Shown: positions 61,610-64,000 of the stretch, piece by piece
Numbering within the stretch: the first letter of the stretch is position 1
Layout: the number at the start of each line of letters is the position of its first letter
Assembly: GCA_904066235.2 (NCBI GenBank)
Contig: CAJFCV020000005.1
Span: forward strand, 7,683,501 to 7,747,500
Direction of reading: 5' to 3'
From: Bursaphelenchus xylophilus
Lineage: Eukaryota > Nematoda > Chromadorea > Rhabditida > Aphelenchoididae
Length of the DNA stretch: 64,000 nt
Program-made: the position numbers and the translations under genes
The notes under the pieces: generated by a model
Database searches by the model: none
The model's input: only the letters and a program-made list of their open reading frames with translations
Told to the model about the DNA's origin: nothing

Positions 61610-64000
61610 AGATACGAAACATTACCTCCAAAAGAGTAACTTTAATGTGATCCTTTTGTCTTTACTCTCATTTTTCGACGGTGCCATCCAGCTTGCTCTA
61701 AGAGTCCTTTATTTTTCTGATTTTTTGTACAGTAAGGAAGGGAAGTTGTCGCTGTAAATTAGCAGAGAACATAGTCTACGTTGAGGAAATTGTTTCAATG
61801 ATCAGCTTGGACTGTTTTCTTAACTAGAAAAATCTAGTTAATTCTTAAATGCAAACAGTAGTCAACACCAACATGATTTTTGGTGACCAATCAGGTTTTC
61901 AGAGACCGGAAATCGGATAAAAACTATTTTTTCGACATTTTTGTGGTCAAAGTGCAACAACAAAAAAAAATATCAGGATTTTCTCCGAACGTGGCCTACG
62001 AATTTGAGCAATAATTTGACTCGATTAGGCCTGTTTTTGCCAAGAAAAAAGCTATAAATATTTTCAAATGTTATGCATTGGTGCACAACAATCTCACAGT
62101 CAGCCTACTGTTTACATTTACATTTTTACCCTTAGGATCTAACTGTTCTATGGTTTTCCCTTACCCTTATTTCGTTTTTTGAATATTTTTTGTTGTTTTT
62201 CCCGCATAAAACTCCATTATATCCGAATTCTAGTGCTATTGTTTTGATCTCTTTTTAATTTATCTCTACGCAATTCAGGGGTTTTGAAACAATATTTTTT
62301 TATTTGACTCTTTCATTACTTTTGCATACCTTTATATCAGTCCATCTTGCTGCATCACAATATTATACTATTGAATCGTTTGTTGGAACAATAAATATAA
62401 CTGTACACTAGTCCGCTAAAGGAATGTTGAAAGAATAACTTGTTTCCCGGTCACAATCCCGAACCCAAGGTTTAAATTTAGGGTTTTGAAAACCCCAAGT
62501 TTAAGTTCAGGCCCATAAAAGTCTTGGGTTCAAGTTAGAACCTAGTTTTCCAAGTTTTGTGGTGCCCTGCCACCTCCCGATGGAGTGTTGTTGCTTAGTT
62601 TGGACGATAATGTCGAGCCGATGGAATATGAATGCGAAAAGTGTTATGCCAGGTGCAAAACAATGACTTTCGAAAATTTTCAATGTACGCAAATTTTCTA
62701 CAATGCTCTTAATGTTTGCTCTATGCTGAAGTCTCACGGGGGCATAGAATAGCCCGTAACCCTATGGGTTGCTGTTGCCCTAAGCCGGTTTTCTCCCCAC
62801 AGGAACCACGAGGGTTGCCATGTCTGCGTGGGATAATTCCGAGTGTGCCAAAGGTTTCTACGTCAACGTTCCACCAACTCTGTGCACGTACTTATAGACT
62901 AACAAAGGAAGGAAGTGTTTGAGGTTCGGCGTTCAGATTAAAATCAAACTTGGCTCAAATTCGGATCGTTTCTTCATACCATGCAGCTTGCATTTTGCTA
63001 AGAGTTTGCTAAAAAAATTTTTTTTTCAAAAATATCGTCAGAAACCGTATTTCTTTCATTCACTCTCTGAACGACAAGCCTATTTTTGGGTGACCTTATA
63101 AACGAACAAAGCCCTTCATAAGGCGGTACAATAATAGTCCTAAATTTAAAGAAAGTATTATATTTTTAACCTCACTTCGAACACTTCCCTCGCAAGCCAA
63201 GGCCCAAAAAAAACTGCACTATCGATAAGTTGCTGCCAAGATTCCGCCGCTTAAATCACCAAGCCTGAACATCTGCCCAAATAAACAGGGAACCAGGCCA
63301 CTAACCTCGAGAAACCGTTTTGGGGACAAACCCGGCGGGGTACAAACGCGGGCCTCCTCCTTATAACACGCTTAATTGGTGATGCTTCTTATACATACAT
63401 ATTACCCAGCTTTGAAACCCTTCAAAAACTTGTTCTTCCTTTGTTGTGGGAAATTATGTTGTAAATAAATTTCATTATATTTTTTGAAGGCTATAGGTCT
63501 ACCTTTGGTTGGTGATGTCAGGCATTACCGTATATAGTTTTCTCTCACGGCTTCTACCTTTCACAACGTACTTATATTTGTTGGGTTCCTTTTGAGGTTG
63601 TATTCATGCTTTCAGATTGCAACTGTGTTTACTTGACGAACACTGCAAGTCAAGTTCTCGAAGTACGACGCTCAGGGTTTAACAAAACTTGGCACAAATT
63701 TAGAATTATTTTTGCTAACACGTGCGAAACTTAAGGAGAGCTCTTCTCTGCGATCGTCTCCGATTGAGTTACAGTAAAAAGGTCTTCGCAGTTTCTGAAC
63801 GTGCTCTCCCCCGCAACGCTCAGTACTTCGGTACCAGGCCATTTTGGTTACCAAACGGAAATATGGAATCGAATTGTCCCCGTGATGAAATTACTTGTCC
63901 TTAAAAGGCCGTTGTTGTCAGAATTAGCCCAGGCCAGGTGATTTGTAGGGTCCCTATTAAAAAAGCCCTGGAAAGTCCTGCGTGCAATCCCGTGCATGAA
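61610..64000. other. Neurexin 3' flank
   Basis: AATAAA at 62390-62395 is the best candidate neurexin polyadenylation signal and would give a 3' UTR of about 0.8 kb. At 62,456-62,550 there are degenerate direct repeats of CCCAAGGTTTAAATTTAGG type around a GGGTTTTGAAAACCC palindrome. From 62.6 to 64 kb only short open frames occur on both strands and none is recognisable. Confidence 0.5.

Noticed and set aside
62456..62550. Possible spliced-leader RNA (ACCCCAAGTTTAAG resembles part of SL1)
   Set aside because: No GT donor follows the SL-like stretch and it is part of a degenerate direct repeat; the resemblance is probably chance.
62818..62897. Acceptor-like CTCCCCACAG followed by a 25-codon ATG frame
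   Set aside because: Too short and without a partner exon.

Overview
This is a nematode-like nuclear genomic window. Evidence: spliced genes with many 36-50 bp introns ending in TTTTCAG/TTTTAG, animal-only gene families (alpha-neurexin, a K2P/TWK-type potassium channel, an M13 neprilysin-like protein), single Pol III tRNA genes, and many small DNA transposons in introns. No species is assigned. All gene models were spliced by hand from the sequence; stated phases and reading frames were checked, homologies come from memory of the families.

Layout. 1-8,600: gene-poor, with one G+C-rich foldback repeat at about 5.11-5.76 kb. 8,629-9,251 (+): small orphan protein, followed 293 bp later by 9,545-13,287 (+): a nucleolar JmjC ribosomal-oxygenase-like protein (NO66/RIOX1 type) with a very long acidic N-terminal region. 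Tail-to-tail with it, 13,985-19,701 (-): an M13 metallopeptidase-like ectoenzyme with a Thr-rich mucin-like tail and a GPI-signal-like C-terminus, whose introns hold several different transposons. 19,944-21,399 (-): a divergent K2P channel with degenerate selectivity filters. 21.4-28.7 kb: intergenic. 28,757-61,609 (+): a complete alpha-neurexin gene in 26 coding exons (LNS1-EGF1-LNS2, LNS3-EGF2-LNS4, LNS5-EGF3-LNS6, cysteine loop, stalk, TM, PDZ-binding C-terminus). An internal first exon at 55,222 with its own signal peptide gives a short gamma-type neurexin lacking all LNS/EGF domains. 61.6-64 kb: 3' flank with no supported gene.

The large neurexin introns carry a Tc1/mariner-derived element with 588-bp terminal inverted repeats, a 281-bp TA-flanked MITE with a decayed relative, and three tRNA genes (Leu-TAG, Thr-TGT, Leu-AAG). 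The most notable items are the gamma-neurexin start exon, a 27-nt microexon exactly at the neurexin splice site 2 position, two GC-AG introns, the capless K2P with altered filters, and the paired loss of a conserved disulfide in the M13 protein. I found no CRISPR array, operon of prokaryotic type, rRNA or clearly new defence-like system.
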